From Sphingobacteriales bacterium (GTDB lineage: Bacteria > Bacteroidota > Bacteroidia > Chitinophagales > Chitinophagaceae): DNA of 5,838 bases. Of this stretch, positions 4,715-5,838 are shown piece after piece (position 1 is the first letter of the stretch; every line of letters begins with the position of its first letter). Location: the NCBI GenBank assembly GCA_947463665.1, contig CANHUD010000155.1:1-5838 (forward strand). The letters run 5' to 3'. A program made the translations under genes and the position numbers. A model generated the notes under the pieces. The model was not told the DNA's origin and made no database searches. It saw nothing but the letters and a program-made list of their open reading frames with translations.

Positions 4715-5838
4715 TCAGCCTTTTGTCTGTTGCCGGAAATAAAAGGTGAAGAGGAAAAAAACCAACCGATACAGCTCGTACGAGAACCACTGCATTAATC
4801 GTTCAACAGTGGAATACGATTTCAGTTGTGTGCGCGTGATCTCCATGCAGTCTTTTTCCATGATACGCCGCAGTTCTTTTTCCACGCCTGCGGCGAAGGT
4901 CTCTTTCCGGATATCCAGGTTCAGTTCTACCGATGCATAGGCGCTGATATTGTTCACATTGTAAGACCCAACGGTTACAAATTTCCGGTCATATACCGAG
5001 AGCTTGGCGTGCAACACACATCTGGGGTATTCATAGATCCGAACCCCCTGGCGCAATAACCATCTGTAGATGAATCGCTCGGCATGTTTGGCGATGGGTA
5101 CATCAGAGGTGCCCGCAAGGATTACGGTTACCGAAACGCCGCGCTTAATTGCTTTAATCAGGCTTTTCCGGATCACCCGTCCGGGAAGAAAATAACTGGA
5201 CATGATCCATACATGATTTTCGGCTTTCCGGAACATATCGAGATAACTTCCGGAAATCTGGTTCAGCCGTCGAACCCAGTCGTTCCGCCGCACCCGGATG
5301 GCGCATTCCCAGTTTACCGGAAACGACAGCGGTGGATTCTGCATCAACATCGCCTTTGCCCCTTTGGGCGATTTGAACCAAAGTAAGACACAGACCTTGA
5401 ATAACTCCTGAGCCACCTCCCCTTCGGTGTAAACAGCCCAGTCGAGCCAGGCCGGTTGCCCGGGCAGATCATTGTACCGGTTGGAAATATTCACCCCGCC
5501 CACCAGCGCAAATCGCTGATCGGCCACTACAATTTTATGATGGAGTCGTCGGCCAAAGTAAAACCGTTCGCTGCGCAGCAATGGCTCAAAAAAACGAAAA
5601 TGGATCCCTTCCTCCAGCAACTCTCGCTGAAACACCATGGGCAGCTGGCGGGAAGCATAGCCATCGAGCAGAAGATACACGTCTACCCCTCTGCGCGAAG
5701 CTGCTTTTAATTCTTCTGCCACCAGAATACCCGTTTCATCGGCCTCAAAAATGTAGGTCTGCAGATAAAGGGAACGATGTGCTTTCCGAATCAATGCGAG
5801 CAGGCGGGAAAAATAAGCAGATCCTCCCGGCACCAGTG
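4715..5838 (-). CDS. Phospholipase D-like / cardiolipin synthase-like protein, 5' end missing
   Basis: A member of the phospholipase D superfamily with two HKD catalytic motifs. In the 372 residues counted from a GTG at 5831-5833, the first is LHHKIVVAD (His98, Lys100, Asp105), followed by GGVNISN; the second is LHAKLSVYD (His275, Lys277, Asp282), followed by GSYNVNN and VELNLDI. This paired arrangement is typical of bacterial cardiolipin synthases, which join two phosphatidylglycerols or phosphatidylglycerol and phosphatidylethanolamine, but general PLD-like phosphodiesterases look alike. A C-terminal hydrophobic stretch (about 351-366, SYELYRLVFFLFTFYF) may anchor it to the inner membrane. 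The reading frame is open to the window edge and the GTG falls inside the family's first strand (LVPGGSAYF), so the true start is probably outside and the gene is partial. It ends in TGA directly against the convergent hydrolase gene. Confidence 0.88.
   Translation of the reverse strand, partial: LVPGGSAYFSRLLALIRKAHRSLYLQTYIFEADETGILVAEELKAASRRGVDVYLLLDGYASRQLPMVFQRELLEEGIHFRFFEPLLRSERFYFGRRLHHKIVVADQRFALVGGVNISNRYNDLPGQPAWLDWAVYTEGEVAQELFKVCVLLWFKSPKGAKAMLMQNPPLSFPVNWECAIRVRRNDWVRRLNQISGSYLDMFRKAENHVWIMSSYFLPGRVIRKSLIKAIKRGVSVTVILAGTSDVPIAKHAERFIYRWLLRQGVRIYEYPRCVLHAKLSVYDRKFVTVGSYNVNNISAYASVELNLDIRKETFAAGVEKELRRIMEKDCMEITRTQLKSYSTVERLMQWFSYELYRLVFFLFTFYFRQQTKG

Noticed and set aside
4746..5710. 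Several plus-strand open frames of 64-100 codons
   Set aside because: All are antisense to the PLD-like gene, which has two intact HKD motifs.
1..5838. Mobile element, phage or CRISPR origin of the S24 repressor region
   Set aside because: S24 repressors are common in phages, but there is no integrase, att-like repeat, transposase or spacer array here, and the neighbours are housekeeping genes.

Overview
The window reads as ordinary chromosome of a Gram-negative member of the Bacteroidota, probably near the Chitinophagales. The evidence is an lpxB gene (lipid A synthesis, so an outer membrane), two TAnnTTTG-type -7 elements in place of classical -10 boxes, no convincing Shine-Dalgarno sequences, and a small 'KKKDPN...MHGINR' membrane protein of a type I associate with Bacteroidota. 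The genus call is inference. I see no IS element, prophage, CRISPR array, tRNA or rRNA, and no gene-free stretch longer than about 100 bases.

Layout. On the minus strand, 1-1185, lies a two-gene unit: an autocleavable-type XRE/S24 (LexA/CI-like) repressor (427-1185), followed after 3 nt by a GTG-started PdeM-type metallophosphoesterase (1-423, cut by the window edge). A 103-bp intergenic region (about 22% GC by hand count) carrying several short palindromes separates it from a divergent plus-strand operon: surE (1289-2077), a 99-residue three-helix membrane protein (2071-2370) and lpxB (2367-3476). Successive genes in that operon overlap by 7 and 4 nt. Five bases after lpxB a small convergent gene encodes a 54-residue single-helix protein (3482-3646, minus). 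Divergent from it, across 57 bp, is a YdjM-type membrane metal-dependent hydrolase (3704-4714, plus), whose predicted promoter lies so close to the ATG that its message may be leaderless. It meets a convergent phospholipase D/cardiolipin-synthase-like gene (4715-5838, minus, 5' end outside the window) with no gap: the two TGA stops form TGATCA.

Function. Two themes can be read. One is genome maintenance and damage response: the S24 repressor with all self-cleavage landmarks, coupled to PdeM, a nuclease associated with the bacterial DNA ligase/Lhr-helicase repair set. The other is envelope and nucleotide housekeeping: SurE, LpxB, the embedded small membrane protein, the membrane hydrolase and the PLD-like enzyme. 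The most interesting testable point is whether the repressor and PdeM form a small self-regulated DNA-damage switch acting through the palindromes in the shared promoter region, which might also affect the surE-lpxB operon. That is a hypothesis; nothing here demonstrates a wholly new system.
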